From Corallococcus sp. EGB (GTDB taxonomy: Bacteria; Myxococcota; Myxococcia; Myxococcales; Myxococcaceae), in assembly GCF_019968905.1 (NCBI RefSeq), contig NZ_CP079946.1, forward strand, positions 5,394,001 through 5,458,000: a stretch of DNA of 64,000 bases. Reading direction: 5' to 3'. A program made the position numbers and the translations under genes. Position 1 is the first letter of the stretch; each line of letters opens with the position of its first letter. Under the pieces are notes generated by a model that had not been told where the DNA came from, did no database searches, and saw only the letters and a program-made list of their open reading frames with translations. This document shows, in pieces, positions 41,816 through 50,109 of this stretch.

Positions 41816-42481
41816 ATGCGGAACGTCATCGTCGTTGGAGGCACGGGCGACATCGGGAGCGCCGTCACCCGGAAGCTGCGCGCGGAGGGCCTGCGCGTGG
41901 TGTGCTCCGCGAATGACGTGACGCTGGAGACGCCCGACACCCTGCACGTGGATGTCACCCGCGAGGACTCCGTGCTGTCGATGTTCGACAAGGCGGAGGC
42001 AGCGCTGGGGCCCGTCTCCGTGCTGATCAACTGCACGGGCGTCGGGGTCTTCACGCCCCTGCACGAGACGTCGCTGGAGGACTGGAGCCGGACGCTCGAT
42101 GTGAATCTCACGGGCACCTTCCTGTGCGCGCGCGAGGCCTTCCGGCGGATGAAGTCCCGGGGCGGTGGCCGGCTCATCCACATCGGCTCCGTGAGCGACC
42201 ATCTCACGCTGCCCATGAACGGGGCGTACGCCGCGAGCAAGCATGGGGTCCGGGGGCTGACGGGCGTGCTGAACGAGGAAGGCAAGGCGTTCGGAATCCG
42301 CGCCACCCTGCTGTCCCTGGGGGCCGTCTACACGTCCTTCTGGAAGTCCCGGCCGGAGTTCAGTCCCGCGGACATGCTCTCCGTGGAGGACGTGGCCCAA
42401 TGCATCTGGGAGGTCGCCATCAAGCCGCTGAACGTGCGCGTCGACGAGGTGCGCCTCGTGCCGCCCCAGGGGGTGCTCTGA
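41816..42481 (+). CDS. Short-chain dehydrogenase/reductase
   Basis: 221 aa. NAD(P) loop VVGGTGDIGSAVTRKLRAEG, then NCTGVG (the N-A-G block, altered to N-C-T-G), SVSDH with catalytic Ser and AYAASKHGVRG with Y-x-x-x-K. Shorter than a standard SDR in the substrate-binding C-terminus. Its stop overlaps the next SDR start as TGATG, so the two are co-translated and may form a hetero-oligomer or act in sequence. Substrate unknown. Confidence 0.88.
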   Translation: MRNVIVVGGTGDIGSAVTRKLRAEGLRVVCSANDVTLETPDTLHVDVTREDSVLSMFDKAEAALGPVSVLINCTGVGVFTPLHETSLEDWSRTLDVNLTGTFLCAREAFRRMKSRGGGRLIHIGSVSDHLTLPMNGAYAASKHGVRGLTGVLNEEGKAFGIRATLLSLGAVYTSFWKSRPEFSPADMLSVEDVAQCIWEVAIKPLNVRVDEVRLVPPQGVL

Positions 42482-43257
42482 TGCAAACGCAGACGAAGCG
42501 TCCCGTCGCCGTCGTCACCGGAGCCAGCCGGGGCATTGGTGCCGCCATCGCCACGGAGCTGGCCCGGAACGGGTTCGAGGTGGCGCTGCTGTCCCGCGAC
42601 GCGGCGGCGCTGGAGCGGCTCCGCAAGCAGGTGGTCGACGCCGGAGGCCGTGCCTGGCCCCGGGTCTGCGACGTCACGAAGCGCGACGATGTGACGTCCG
42701 CGCTGGACCAGCTCGAGGCGGAGGTCTGCGCGCCACGGGTGCTCGTGAACAACGCGGGCATGGGGGGGCCGTTCCACCGCGCGGACGAGGTGAGCGTCGC
42801 CGAGTGGGATCAGCTGTTCGGCGTGAACGTGGAGGGCGTGCGCAACCTGTGTCAGTGGGCGCTGCCCCGGATGAAGACGCAAGCCCATGGGCGCATCGTG
42901 AACATCGCGTCCATCATGGGGCTCTTCGGCGGAGCCCAATCGTCCACCTACGCGGCCACCAAGCACGCGCTGGTGGGCTATTCGAAGGCCATCGCCGCGG
43001 AGTGGGGAGCGTATGGCATCACCTGCAACGCGCTCTGTCCCGGCTACATCGAGACCGAGATGCTGGCGAATGCGCCCGCCGCGTCACGCCAGCGGCTGCT
43101 GGAGCGCATCCCCGTGAAGCGCTTCGGCACGCCGGAGGAGGTTGCGGGCATGGTCTCCTTCCTCGTCGGGCCCCTCGGCGGCTACGTCAACGGAAGCGCG
43201 CTGGTGATGGACGGGGGGCTGTCGTCCCATCTGGCTTCGGACCTGCCGTCGTTCTGA
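42481..43257 (+). CDS. Short-chain dehydrogenase/reductase (FabG-like)
   Basis: 258 aa. Classical SDR: VVTGASRGIGAAIATELARNG, NNAGMGG, NIASIMG with catalytic Ser, TYAATKHALVGYSKAIAAEWG with Y-x-x-x-K, NALCPGYIETEM and GSALVMDGGLSSH. Resembles FabG/PhaB-type 3-oxoacyl reductases. Starts on the TGATG overlap with the first SDR; a longer frame start inside that gene is rejected. Ends four bases before the convergent MopE-type gene. Confidence 0.92.
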   Translation: MQTQTKRPVAVVTGASRGIGAAIATELARNGFEVALLSRDAAALERLRKQVVDAGGRAWPRVCDVTKRDDVTSALDQLEAEVCAPRVLVNNAGMGGPFHRADEVSVAEWDQLFGVNVEGVRNLCQWALPRMKTQAHGRIVNIASIMGLFGGAQSSTYAATKHALVGYSKAIAAEWGAYGITCNALCPGYIETEMLANAPAASRQRLLERIPVKRFGTPEEVAGMVSFLVGPLGGYVNGSALVMDGGLSSHLASDLPSF

Positions 43258-43261
43258 CAGC

Positions 43262-44722
43262 TCACGGAGCCCAGGGCCCCCAGTAGAACCCGGTTCCATC
43301 GATGGCCGCGCTCCACAGCTCGTCCGACGTCAGCGCGTCGAGGCTCGTGAAGCCCTGGGTGCCGAAGCGGAAGTCCTGCCACGCCGCGCCGTCGAAGCGC
43401 ACGATGTCATCCGACTCCAAGCGCGCGAAGACGATGCCCTGCCCGAAGGCCACCACGTCGAGGACACCCGGTGCGACGCCACCGTCCTCGAAGATGGGAT
43501 ACGACGGCTTCGTCCTCCAGGTGCCTCGCGCGCGCTCCAGGAACAGCCCCCGGTCACCCGCGGCATAGGCCAGGCCCGGCGACACGACGTGCACGGTCTG
43601 CAGAGCCACCTGCCCCTGGGACGCTTGCGGCAGCGTCTCCCGCAGCCACGGGCCTCCGTCCGCGTTGAAGCGGTACGCGACGGGCTGGTCGCCCGTGGTA
43701 CCCACGGCGATCAACGTCGTCGGGTCAAGGCCATGGATGGAGCGGAGATCCGCGTCCACGTGCTCCACCCGCCGAGGCTCCGCTGGATGGTCCCAACGGA
43801 GGATGTCGCCCGCCTCGCTCACCGCGTAGAGCGTCGTGCCGCCATCCACGTCGAAGCCCACGATGTCCAGGATGGCCGCGCCGCCTCCATCGAAGGACGT
43901 CACCGTGCAGGGCTCCCATGTGGCCAGCGTCCGTGTGGCGAGCTGCCCCTCCCACGAGCCCATGAACACACGCCCATCACCTGGCCGTGCCCACGCGGCG
44001 GACCACGCGCCGTGGCAGTCGGTGAACACCTGCGTGTCGAAGCCACCGTCGGCCTCGTGCCGGACGTGGGCGATGACGTCGTTGCTGTCGCCCACCATCC
44101 AGGCCTGACCTCGCGCATGGGGCGCCACGGCCTGGAAGCGTGCGCGCGGGACCGTCCCGGTCGTCCGCCAATCGACGCCGTCACAGACGGGCACCGGATC
44201 CGCGCGGCCGTCACAGTTGTTGTCCAGGAAGTCGCAGCGCTCCTCCACGCCCGGGGAGATGGAGACGGAGTGGTCATCACAATCCGTGCCCCGCGTGGCG
44301 GTGCTCACGTAGCCATCCCCGTCTTCATCCAGTGCGCTCAACGTCAGCCCGACGCTGGCGGTGTCCTCATCGAGGAGCTTCACCTGCGCGGACGCGGTGG
44401 CCACCTCCTGGCCCGTGCAGGAGCGCTCGCGCGCGGAGGCTGTCACCTTCACCGCCTCGCTCCAGCCGGCCCGGCGGATGAAGCCCACCTCCCCTGCTCC
44501 CTTGGGCACCGGAAGCTCGAAGGTCCGGGAGGCGTCCTCCGCGTCCACCACCCGCAGCGTGACGCACCCCGGATGGAAGCCGTCGTAGGTCAGCCTCACC
44601 TCGACATCGCACGGGTGGCTTGCATCACAACCACTGGGGCGCTCCGCCTCGAGCTCTTCGATGTCGGGCACCGTGCACGTGATGCTGAGCAGTCCGAACC
44701 CCACGACCCAGGCGCGCTTCAT
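43262..44722 (-). CDS. Secreted MopE-motif protein with propeller-like domain
   Basis: 486 aa. N-terminus MKRAWVVGFGLLSITC resembles a lipoprotein signal, with a poor -1 residue. Residues 30-120 are a beta-sandwich-like part. At about 125-185 is the MopE metal-binding repeat: DEDGDGYVSTATRGTDCDDH, SISPGVEERCDFLDNNCDGRADP, once only. The rest (about 195-486) has regular GDSNDVIAHV-, WSAAWARPGDGRVFMGS- and GTTLYAVSEAGDILRWD-like blades, read as a beta-propeller. MopE repeats are abundant in myxobacteria. Its start overlaps the stop of the upstream gene (ATGA). Confidence 0.8.
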   Translation of the reverse strand: MKRAWVVGFGLLSITCTVPDIEELEAERPSGCDASHPCDVEVRLTYDGFHPGCVTLRVVDAEDASRTFELPVPKGAGEVGFIRRAGWSEAVKVTASARERSCTGQEVATASAQVKLLDEDTASVGLTLSALDEDGDGYVSTATRGTDCDDHSVSISPGVEERCDFLDNNCDGRADPVPVCDGVDWRTTGTVPRARFQAVAPHARGQAWMVGDSNDVIAHVRHEADGGFDTQVFTDCHGAWSAAWARPGDGRVFMGSWEGQLATRTLATWEPCTVTSFDGGGAAILDIVGFDVDGGTTLYAVSEAGDILRWDHPAEPRRVEHVDADLRSIHGLDPTTLIAVGTTGDQPVAYRFNADGGPWLRETLPQASQGQVALQTVHVVSPGLAYAAGDRGLFLERARGTWRTKPSYPIFEDGGVAPGVLDVVAFGQGIVFARLESDDIVRFDGAAWQDFRFGTQGFTSLDALTSDELWSAAIDGTGFYWGPWAP

Positions 44723-45477
44723 GGAGAGACCTCCGTCCTCGTCGACGCCGGGTCACCCGAAAGGAACCAGGTGACAACGGCTCCAGTCGCGGCAGTGACG
44801 GCCGCGCCGAACAGGATGTTGGCCGCGACCGCCTGTCCCCGCGCGGTGTCCAGGTGATCACCCCTATCGCTGTGGAACGCATCATCACGCGCGGCGTTCA
44901 CGTTGCTCCGAGACTGGAGGCCCACGACGCTCCCAATGCCTCCGAGCACCACGCCGCCTCCCAATAACGCCAGCGGCAGCACCGGCACCGAACGCGTCGT
45001 GCGCACCTCCTCCCGTGCCGGGACCGGAACGAAATCAGGAGCCGCCTCGGGCCGGGCCTCCGTCATCGCCACCGGCGCGTCCTGCGGCGGCCGGGGACTG
45101 CGCGCCAGTTCCCGCTGCACGTTGCGGCGCACGTCCTCGAAGTCGCGCGACACCTTGGGGGACACCTTCACCGGAAGCGTCGCGTCGGGCGCGAGCGACA
45201 GCCCCTCCTTGAAGGCAGACAACGACTCCCGCCGGCGTCCCAGGTCCGCGAGCACGATGCCCCGGAGGACGGCCACCCGGCTCCGCTCCCCGTCATCGCG
45301 AGCCACGGCCTTCGCCGCGCCGAGCTGTTCGAGCGCGTGTTCGTAGTCGAGGTCCTCATAGGACTGGGATGCGGCGGACATCCGGGCCTGGAAGTCCGGC
45401 GCGGGTGCAACCGCCGGCTGGCTCCAGGCCGGCGACACCAGCATCAGCGCGACGCCGAGCACGATTCGCAGGTCCAT
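44719..45477 (-). CDS. Exported protein with tetratricopeptide-like N-terminus and C-terminal membrane helices
   Basis: 252 aa. Signal peptide MDLRIVLGVALMLVSPAWSQ. Residues 35-100 look like one or two TPR-type helical pairs (SYEDLDYEHALEQLGAAKAV; VLRGIVLADLGRRRESLSAF). A Pro-rich linker leads to two hydrophobic helices (LPLALLGGGVVLGGIGSVVG and AANILFGAAVTAATGAVVTWFL). The arrangement is common in myxobacterial envelope proteins of unknown role. Overlaps the MopE gene by ATGA, so the two are likely made together. A 22-residue longer start exists. Confidence 0.75.
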   Translation of the reverse strand: MDLRIVLGVALMLVSPAWSQPAVAPAPDFQARMSAASQSYEDLDYEHALEQLGAAKAVARDDGERSRVAVLRGIVLADLGRRRESLSAFKEGLSLAPDATLPVKVSPKVSRDFEDVRRNVQRELARSPRPPQDAPVAMTEARPEAAPDFVPVPAREEVRTTRSVPVLPLALLGGGVVLGGIGSVVGLQSRSNVNAARDDAFHSDRGDHLDTARGQAVAANILFGAAVTAATGAVVTWFLSGDPASTRTEVSP

Positions 45478-45790
45478 GGACGCGCAGGATACCACCCGGC
45501 TTCCGCGCTCCACGGCGCAGTCCTGAACCGTCATCCGCTCCACACTTCCTCAGCAGAATCCCCGCGTCCCCTTCCCACCTTGCAAGGCGCTTGGGGCGGC
45601 GCAGAGGGGGAGGCCGTCATGACGGATGTGAATGCGCATGAAGGACACACCAGCGAGGCTTGGGCTCGTGGTGCGACGCAAGGAGTTGAGCGTGGATGCG
45701 GCCGACCCGGATGCCGGACGGACCGGCGGCTTCCCAGCTTCCGCATGGAAAGCCACTCGGGAACTCAGGCACAGAGGCCTGGCCCAACAG
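45478..45790. other. Gene-free stretch
   Basis: 313 bases. Short open frames occur on both strands but none has a ribosome site or a recognisable product; base use at 45520-45600 departs from coding bias. Seen as non-coding or decayed sequence. Confidence 0.4.
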
Positions 45791-46057
45791 CTAGCACGAG
45801 GCGTTGAAGTCGATGTACTGCGATGACTTGATGCCCCAGTTGTACAGACCACCGGAGCAGCAGCCGAACTGGCCGATCAGGTTCGTGTGGCCGGGGTCGC
45901 TGTAGTAGTTGCGCAGGTTGTCCGGGCTGATCGAACAGTCCGGAAGTGGCGCCTTCTGCGTGCCCAGGTCCAGGGACTCCTCCTGCTCCACCGGACCACC
46001 ACAGCCCACCGCCATCAACGCCGCCGACAACAGACCACCGAGTACCAGCGTTCGCAT
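45791..46057 (-). CDS. Small lipoprotein
   Basis: 88 aa. MRTLVLGGLLSAALMAVGC with lipobox AVGC, then a 60-residue mature part with five Cys (PDCSISPD, GQFGCCSGGLYNWG, DFNASC) and many Tyr/Asn. Paired Cys suggest disulfides. GGAGG precedes the ATG by five bases. Resembles the tiny secreted Cys/Tyr-rich proteins found in multiple copies in myxobacteria; no function known. Confidence 0.75.
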   Translation of the reverse strand: MRTLVLGGLLSAALMAVGCGGPVEQEESLDLGTQKAPLPDCSISPDNLRNYYSDPGHTNLIGQFGCCSGGLYNWGIKSSQYIDFNASC

Positions 46058-46231
46058 GTTTCCTCCGTGAGGGGGGTACCGCACCCGAAGTGTACCCGGC
46101 TCACATCGACAACCCCGGAAGCGCTGCTCCGCGAGCGAGCGCCACGGTCTGAACCTCATTGAGGAGGTCGCGCCCCCATTCCGACGAAATCCCTTGTCGG
46201 AACAGGTGGTTATGGAGCGCCCCGGAGACGC

Positions 46232-46522
46232 TCACGCCTCTTGGGCGCCCTCCATCAGGAAGTCGATGACGGCGCGCACGGCGGGCAGCTGGCCCCTGCG
46301 GTGTGGCGTCAGAATCGTCGTCGTCACCGCGCCCGCGGTCCAGGCGGGAAGCACGCGCACCAGCCTCCCGGCCTCCACGTCCACGCGGGTGAACGTCTCC
46401 GGCAGACAGACAACGCCCAGCCCGGCCGCGGCCGCCCTCAAGAGCACCCGCGACTCGTCGGCGGACATGCGTGCCCGCGGCGTCACGGAGATCGTCTCCC
46501 CCGCCCGCCCGCGCAGCCGCCA
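46232..46522 (-). pseudogene. LysR-type regulator, 3' remnant
   Basis: Only the last about 97 codons remain. Reading from 46522: PWRLRGRAGETISVTPRARM, SADESRVLLRAAAAGLGVVC, LPETFTRVDVEAGRLVRVLP, AWTAGAVTTTILTPHRRGQL, PAVRAVIDFLMEG, stop at 46232. This is the second lobe of a LysR effector domain (LLRAAAAGLGV...LP, AGRLVRVLP, P-A-V-R-A-F-I-D-F-L). The HTH and first lobe are missing. Upstream of 46522 the frame runs antisense into the GST remnant. Confidence 0.8.
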
Positions 46523-46526
46523 GGGA

Positions 46527-46982
46527 GTGGCCGTGGCGCTCATCAAGGACTTCGACCGGTTGAACCAGATGCTCGCGTACCTGAACACCACCTTCTTCAG
46601 CGCCTTCTCGCCGCTCTGGTACGCGCTCGAGCACGCCGGGCTGCCGGAGTCCGAAAGACAGGCGCTGCGCAACCTCGGGGCCCGCAAGGTGGTCTCCGCA
46701 CATGCGAACCTGGAGGCATTGATGGGCGACACACCATGGCTTCTGTGCGACCATCGCACGCTGGCGGACGCCTACTTCATCGGCATCGCCCGGTGGACCC
46801 GGTACCACGAGGTGCTGGACCGCCGCGACTACCCCAAGCTCCAGGGCCTCTTCGAACGGCTGGAGGCGGACGCCGGCGTGCGCTTCGCCCACGCCATTGA
46901 AAACGGCGAGACGCCTCAGGGCGGCGGCGCATTCCAGGGGCACATCCGCCTCGCGGAGGCCCTGCAACGGCTGCCCCTGTGA
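46527..46982 (+). pseudogene. Glutathione S-transferase, C-terminal domain remnant
   Basis: About 151 codons. VAVALIKDFDRLNQMLAYLN, TTFFSAFSPLWYALEHAGLP, LEALMGDTPWLLCDHRTLAD and AYFIGIARWTRYHEVLDRRD match the all-helical C-terminal GST domain (the G-D-x-x-x-x-A-D-A-Y-x-x-x-x-x-R-W block). The thioredoxin-like glutathione-binding half is absent. GTG codons at 46527/46533 could start translation, but a catalytic enzyme is not expected. It begins within five bases of where the LysR remnant ends. Confidence 0.8.
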
Positions 46983-47035
46983 AGGCTTCGTTCGCCCGCT
47001 CCTTAAGGACAGAGCGGGCGGTAAAGCCATCGACG

Positions 47036-47272
47036 TCAGGGGTTCAGGGCGCGGAACACCGCGTCCACCACCTCCTGCTCGGTGGGGAACGCCAGGCCGG
47101 TCTTCTTGATGACGACCTTCCCGTCCACCGCTACTTCAAAGACCCCCGACCCGCCCTTCTTCAGTTCCACATCCACTTCCAACTCATCCTTCAGTACGGC
47201 CGCCGCACGGGTGGCCCTGGGCAGGTAGCCTCAAGCGGTACAGTAGGTGATGGAGACCTTCGCGTCGGCCAT
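47036..47272 (-). CDS. SelW/Rdx-family selenoprotein candidate (in-frame UGA)
   Basis: 78 residues if the TGA at 47231-47233 is read as selenocysteine. Start ATG 47272 has AGGAGG seven bases upstream. The protein reads MADAKVSITYC-T-A-U-GYLP, then RATRAAAVLKDELEVDVELK, KGGSGVFEVAVDGKVVIKKT, GLAFPTEQEVVDAVFRALNP, stop TGA at 47036-47038. It is a complete thioredoxin-like SelT/SelW/SelH domain with C-x-x-U (C11, U14), the G-Y after it, the G-x-F-E-V strand and the K-x-G-x-x-F-P turn. A hairpin at 47198-47216 sits where bacterial SECIS elements lie. The selenocysteine machinery is not in the window. The alternative is a nonsense mutation of a Cys codon (TGC/TGT to TGA). Confidence 0.75.
47198..47216 (-). 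promoter_or_regulatory. Candidate bacterial SECIS hairpin
   Basis: Downstream of the in-frame UGA (14 bases after it), GGCC (47213-47216) can pair with GGCC (47198-47201), with CC/GG pairing inside and an apical GUGC loop starting 23 bases after the UGA with G first. This agrees with the published spacing and apical-G rule for bSECIS elements. Drawn by eye, not folded. Confidence 0.5.
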
Positions 47273-47425
47273 GGTGTGCCTCCTGACGGAATGGGACACC
47301 GCGCGAGGATGCGCGGCCCCTGCACCATCGTGACGCCCCGCCCCCCTCCGCGCCAGCTCTCCGGAGCCGGAATTCGCGAGCTCACAGCAACTGTGCTCCA
47401 GTGGGGTCCCCTCTCGCTTCCATCC

Positions 47426-48742
47426 ATGACCACCGGACCCCATTCGCCACCACATGAGCCGGGCATGCGGCGCGCGGTATCGCGCTGGGAAATCGTCGGG
47501 TTCTCCATCAACGATGTGATTGGCAGCGGTGTCTACCTGCTACCCGCGGCGGCCGCGGCGAACCTGGGCTCGGCCAGCACAGGCGCCGTCGTGCTCGCGG
47601 GGTTGGCGGTGCTGCTGCTCGTGCTCTGCTTCGCGGAGGCAGCCAGCTACTTCGACAAGCCCGGCAGCGCCTATCTCTATACGCGCGAAGCCTTTGGGGA
47701 ACGGGTGGGGTTCCAGGTCGGATGGATGACGTGGCTGGCCCGCGTCTCGTCCGTGGCCTCGTTGTCCGTTGGCTTCTCCCGCGCGCTGGGCTTCCTGTGG
47801 CCAGCGGCGAACTCGGGCCTGGGACAGGGATTGGCCATCGCCGTGCCCCTGCTCGCGCTCACCGCCATCAATGTCGTGGGCGTGAAGGGCGGCGCTCGCA
47901 CCGCGGTGTTCCTCGCCGTCACCAAGACGGTGCCACTGCTGGTGTTCATCGCCGTGGGCCTCTTCTCCGTGTCCGTGCCACTGGCGATGTCGGTGGCTCC
48001 CAAGGAGGGAGGCAACCTGGGATCCGCGGTGCTGCTGCTGCTGTTCGCCTATGCCGGCTTCGAGAACACGGCGGCTCCGGCGGGCGAGTTCAAGAACCCA
48101 CGCCGCGATGTGCCCTTCGCTCTCATCATGCAGATAGGCATTGTCACGGTCATCTACACGGCGGTGCAGTGGGTGGCGCTGGGCACGTTGCCCGGGGTCG
48201 CGGACGCGCAGACGCCGCTCGCCAACGCCGCGGCGCGGTTCCTCGGGGCTTGGGGTGGGCTCCTCATGACCGTGGGCGGGGTGCTGTCCATCCTGGGGAC
48301 CAACAGCAACACCGTGCTCGCAGGACCGCGCTACCTGTACGCGCTTGCGCAGGATGGCTTTGGCCCCGCTGCGCTCGCCACCCTGCATCCGCGCTACCGC
48401 ACGCCAACGGTCACCATCCTCACGCAGACGGCCATCGCGCTGCCCCTGGCGTTCTCCGGCTCGTTCGAGGTGCTCGCCACGCTCTCCGTGGTGGCCCGGC
48501 TCGCCACGTACTTCGGCACGGCCCTGTCGGTGCCCGTGCTGCGAAGGAAACTCCAGGCGCCCGCGAACGCGTTCCGCATCCCGGGCGGGCCGGTGATTCC
48601 CCTCGCCGCCGCCGCGCTGTGCGTCGTCTTCGGGCTGAGTGCGGAGCGCGAGAACCTCATCGCCGGTGCCATCGCGCTCGCGGTGGGATTCGTGCTCTAT
48701 CGATTTCAGCGCAAGCCAGATGGGAAGGCGGCGCTCGGATAG
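47426..48742 (+). CDS. APC-family amino acid permease
   Basis: 438 aa, 12 predicted membrane helices. Starts SRWEIVGFSINDVIGSGVYL, the APC substrate loop G-S-G-x-Y; then FAEAASYFDKPGSAYLYTREA, LLLLFAYAGFENTAAPAGEFKNPRRDVP and a conserved GTNSNTVLAGPRYLYALAQDG. Transports an amino acid or polyamine across the cytoplasmic membrane. A second ATG (47465, MRRAVSRWE) is an alternative start. Divergent from the SelW-like gene. Confidence 0.92.
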   Translation: MTTGPHSPPHEPGMRRAVSRWEIVGFSINDVIGSGVYLLPAAAAANLGSASTGAVVLAGLAVLLLVLCFAEAASYFDKPGSAYLYTREAFGERVGFQVGWMTWLARVSSVASLSVGFSRALGFLWPAANSGLGQGLAIAVPLLALTAINVVGVKGGARTAVFLAVTKTVPLLVFIAVGLFSVSVPLAMSVAPKEGGNLGSAVLLLLFAYAGFENTAAPAGEFKNPRRDVPFALIMQIGIVTVIYTAVQWVALGTLPGVADAQTPLANAAARFLGAWGGLLMTVGGVLSILGTNSNTVLAGPRYLYALAQDGFGPAALATLHPRYRTPTVTILTQTAIALPLAFSGSFEVLATLSVVARLATYFGTALSVPVLRRKLQAPANAFRIPGGPVIPLAAAALCVVFGLSAERENLIAGAIALAVGFVLYRFQRKPDGKAALG

Positions 48743-48758
48743 TGAGAGGGACCGACCT

Positions 48759-49343
48759 ATGTGGAGTCTCATAGCGACGCTGCTCATCGCGGCAGCCCCA
48801 GAAAGCAATGGGCCCCAGTTGCCGTTCACGACGGCGAATGTCTTTGACGGGGAGTGCTCCACGTACGGCTACAAATGGGTGGCGCGCGAGCGCCTCGTCG
48901 TCAGGACGGAGCCCACCGAGACGGCTCCCATGGCATTCGAGATTCAGCCCCGACAGGCGTTCGTCGCCAAAACGGGCAACGTCGTCACGGTTCAAGCCGG
49001 AGTCGTCCGAGTCACCGCGCCGACAGAGTTTCGCGAAGGCCGTGGGTATCAGAAGTACGGACCGATTCAACGCGCACGAAAGGGCGAGCGGATCTATCTG
49101 CTCCGATTCAACGGAGAGACGGGCTTCGACATCTGGTTCAAGGGGAAGGTCTTCCGCGACGTGGAGCCGTTCTGGCGAGTGGAGACGAAGAGCTCGCACA
49201 TGGAGCCCAGCGGCGCCGAAACAGGCGTTGCGGTGTCCTACCCGAAGACCATCTGGTACGTGCATGTGAAGAATCGCCAGGGCCAGATGGGCTGGCTCGA
49301 CATGACAGGGGCGAAGATTGCCGGCGTCGACGGCTGCGGCTGA
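48759..49343 (+). CDS. Exported protein of unknown function
   Basis: 194 aa. A short hydrophobic N-terminus (MWSLIATLLIAAAPES) is a probable signal peptide. The mature part contains two beta-rich halves, ERLVVRTEPTETAPMAFEIQ and YVHVKNRQGQMGWLDMTGAK, the latter like a bacterial SH3 repeat, with GERIYLLRFNGETGFDIWF between. Starts 16 bases after the permease stop with GAGAGGG upstream, so the two may be co-transcribed. Confidence 0.72.
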   Translation: MWSLIATLLIAAAPESNGPQLPFTTANVFDGECSTYGYKWVARERLVVRTEPTETAPMAFEIQPRQAFVAKTGNVVTVQAGVVRVTAPTEFREGRGYQKYGPIQRARKGERIYLLRFNGETGFDIWFKGKVFRDVEPFWRVETKSSHMEPSGAETGVAVSYPKTIWYVHVKNRQGQMGWLDMTGAKIAGVDGCG

Positions 49344-49384
49344 CTTCGCTGCCTCCGTCACACCACGCCAGGGGCTTTCCGCCC

Positions 49385-49545
49385 CGGTCCTTCGTGCTTT
49401 TCGCCGATGCCACGGACGTGGTTGCCGACAGGAACTAGGACAACACCATCGGCATCGTCGCGGCGGATCTCGCCGCCACCAGCGCGTTGGCGGGCAAGAA
49501 CGCGCAGGCGGAGACCTCCCGGCGGCACCAGCTCATGCGAATTAG
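49385..49545 (+). pseudogene. Possible decayed gene fragment
   Basis: One frame reads VLFADATDVVADRN, a TAG at 49436-49438, then DNTIGIVAADLAATSALAGK and NAQAETSRRHQL, with coding-like base use, but no start or family. It looks like the C-terminal part of a lost gene. Low confidence. Confidence 0.3.
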
Positions 49546-49562
49546 GGCTACAGTCGCGGGCG

Positions 49563-50060
49563 ATGTCCGAACCCACTTCTCGACGCTCCCAGTCAAGCAG
49601 TCGTCTCCAGCGGGTGCTTCTATGCCTGGCCTCAATTCTGACGATTGTCTGGTTTCTCAGCCCCTGGTACGCCCTCTCTGTGGGAAGGACCACCACTGAA
49701 CCGCGGCCGCCGTCTCCGCTCTTGTACCGTCATGCATGGTGGTTTGGCTGGACCGACACGCAGTTTGTCCAGCTTCACATCGCTGACGCTCCCTTGATTG
49801 CGCCCAGGCAACCCGCGCCGTCCTCGGAGTGGGCCGTGGAGTTCTTCACGCTTCGCCCCGACAGCTCCTGGACAGGCTCGTTGCTCTTCAAGAGACAGTC
49901 GATCTTCTCCTCGGAAACCGAGGGCAGGAGCGACAGTTTCGCCGGGACGCGGACCACCATGAAGGTTCCGGGACTGCTGCTGGTGGTGCTCGCGTGGGTC
50001 GCGTTCCGCCACGTCAGCAAGCAAGCCGACGCGCAGGACTCCCTGGAGCCCGAAGCTTAG
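49563..50060 (+). CDS. Unknown membrane protein
   Basis: 165 aa. One N-terminal helix (VLLCLASILTIVWFLSPWYAL), a polar periplasmic loop rich in Trp (RHAWWFGWTDTQF; SSEWAVEFFTLRPDSSWTG), and a C-terminal helix (MKVPGLLLVVLAWVAF). Both ends cytoplasmic by charge. Nothing recognised. Codon use is slightly less GC-biased than neighbours. Confidence 0.6.
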   Translation: MSEPTSRRSQSSSRLQRVLLCLASILTIVWFLSPWYALSVGRTTTEPRPPSPLLYRHAWWFGWTDTQFVQLHIADAPLIAPRQPAPSSEWAVEFFTLRPDSSWTGSLLFKRQSIFSSETEGRSDSFAGTRTTMKVPGLLLVVLAWVAFRHVSKQADAQDSLEPEA

Positions 50061-50109
50061 TGGTGCGACCGAGTCTCTCGACCCTCGGGAGGAGAGCGCG
50101 CCTCCAGTC

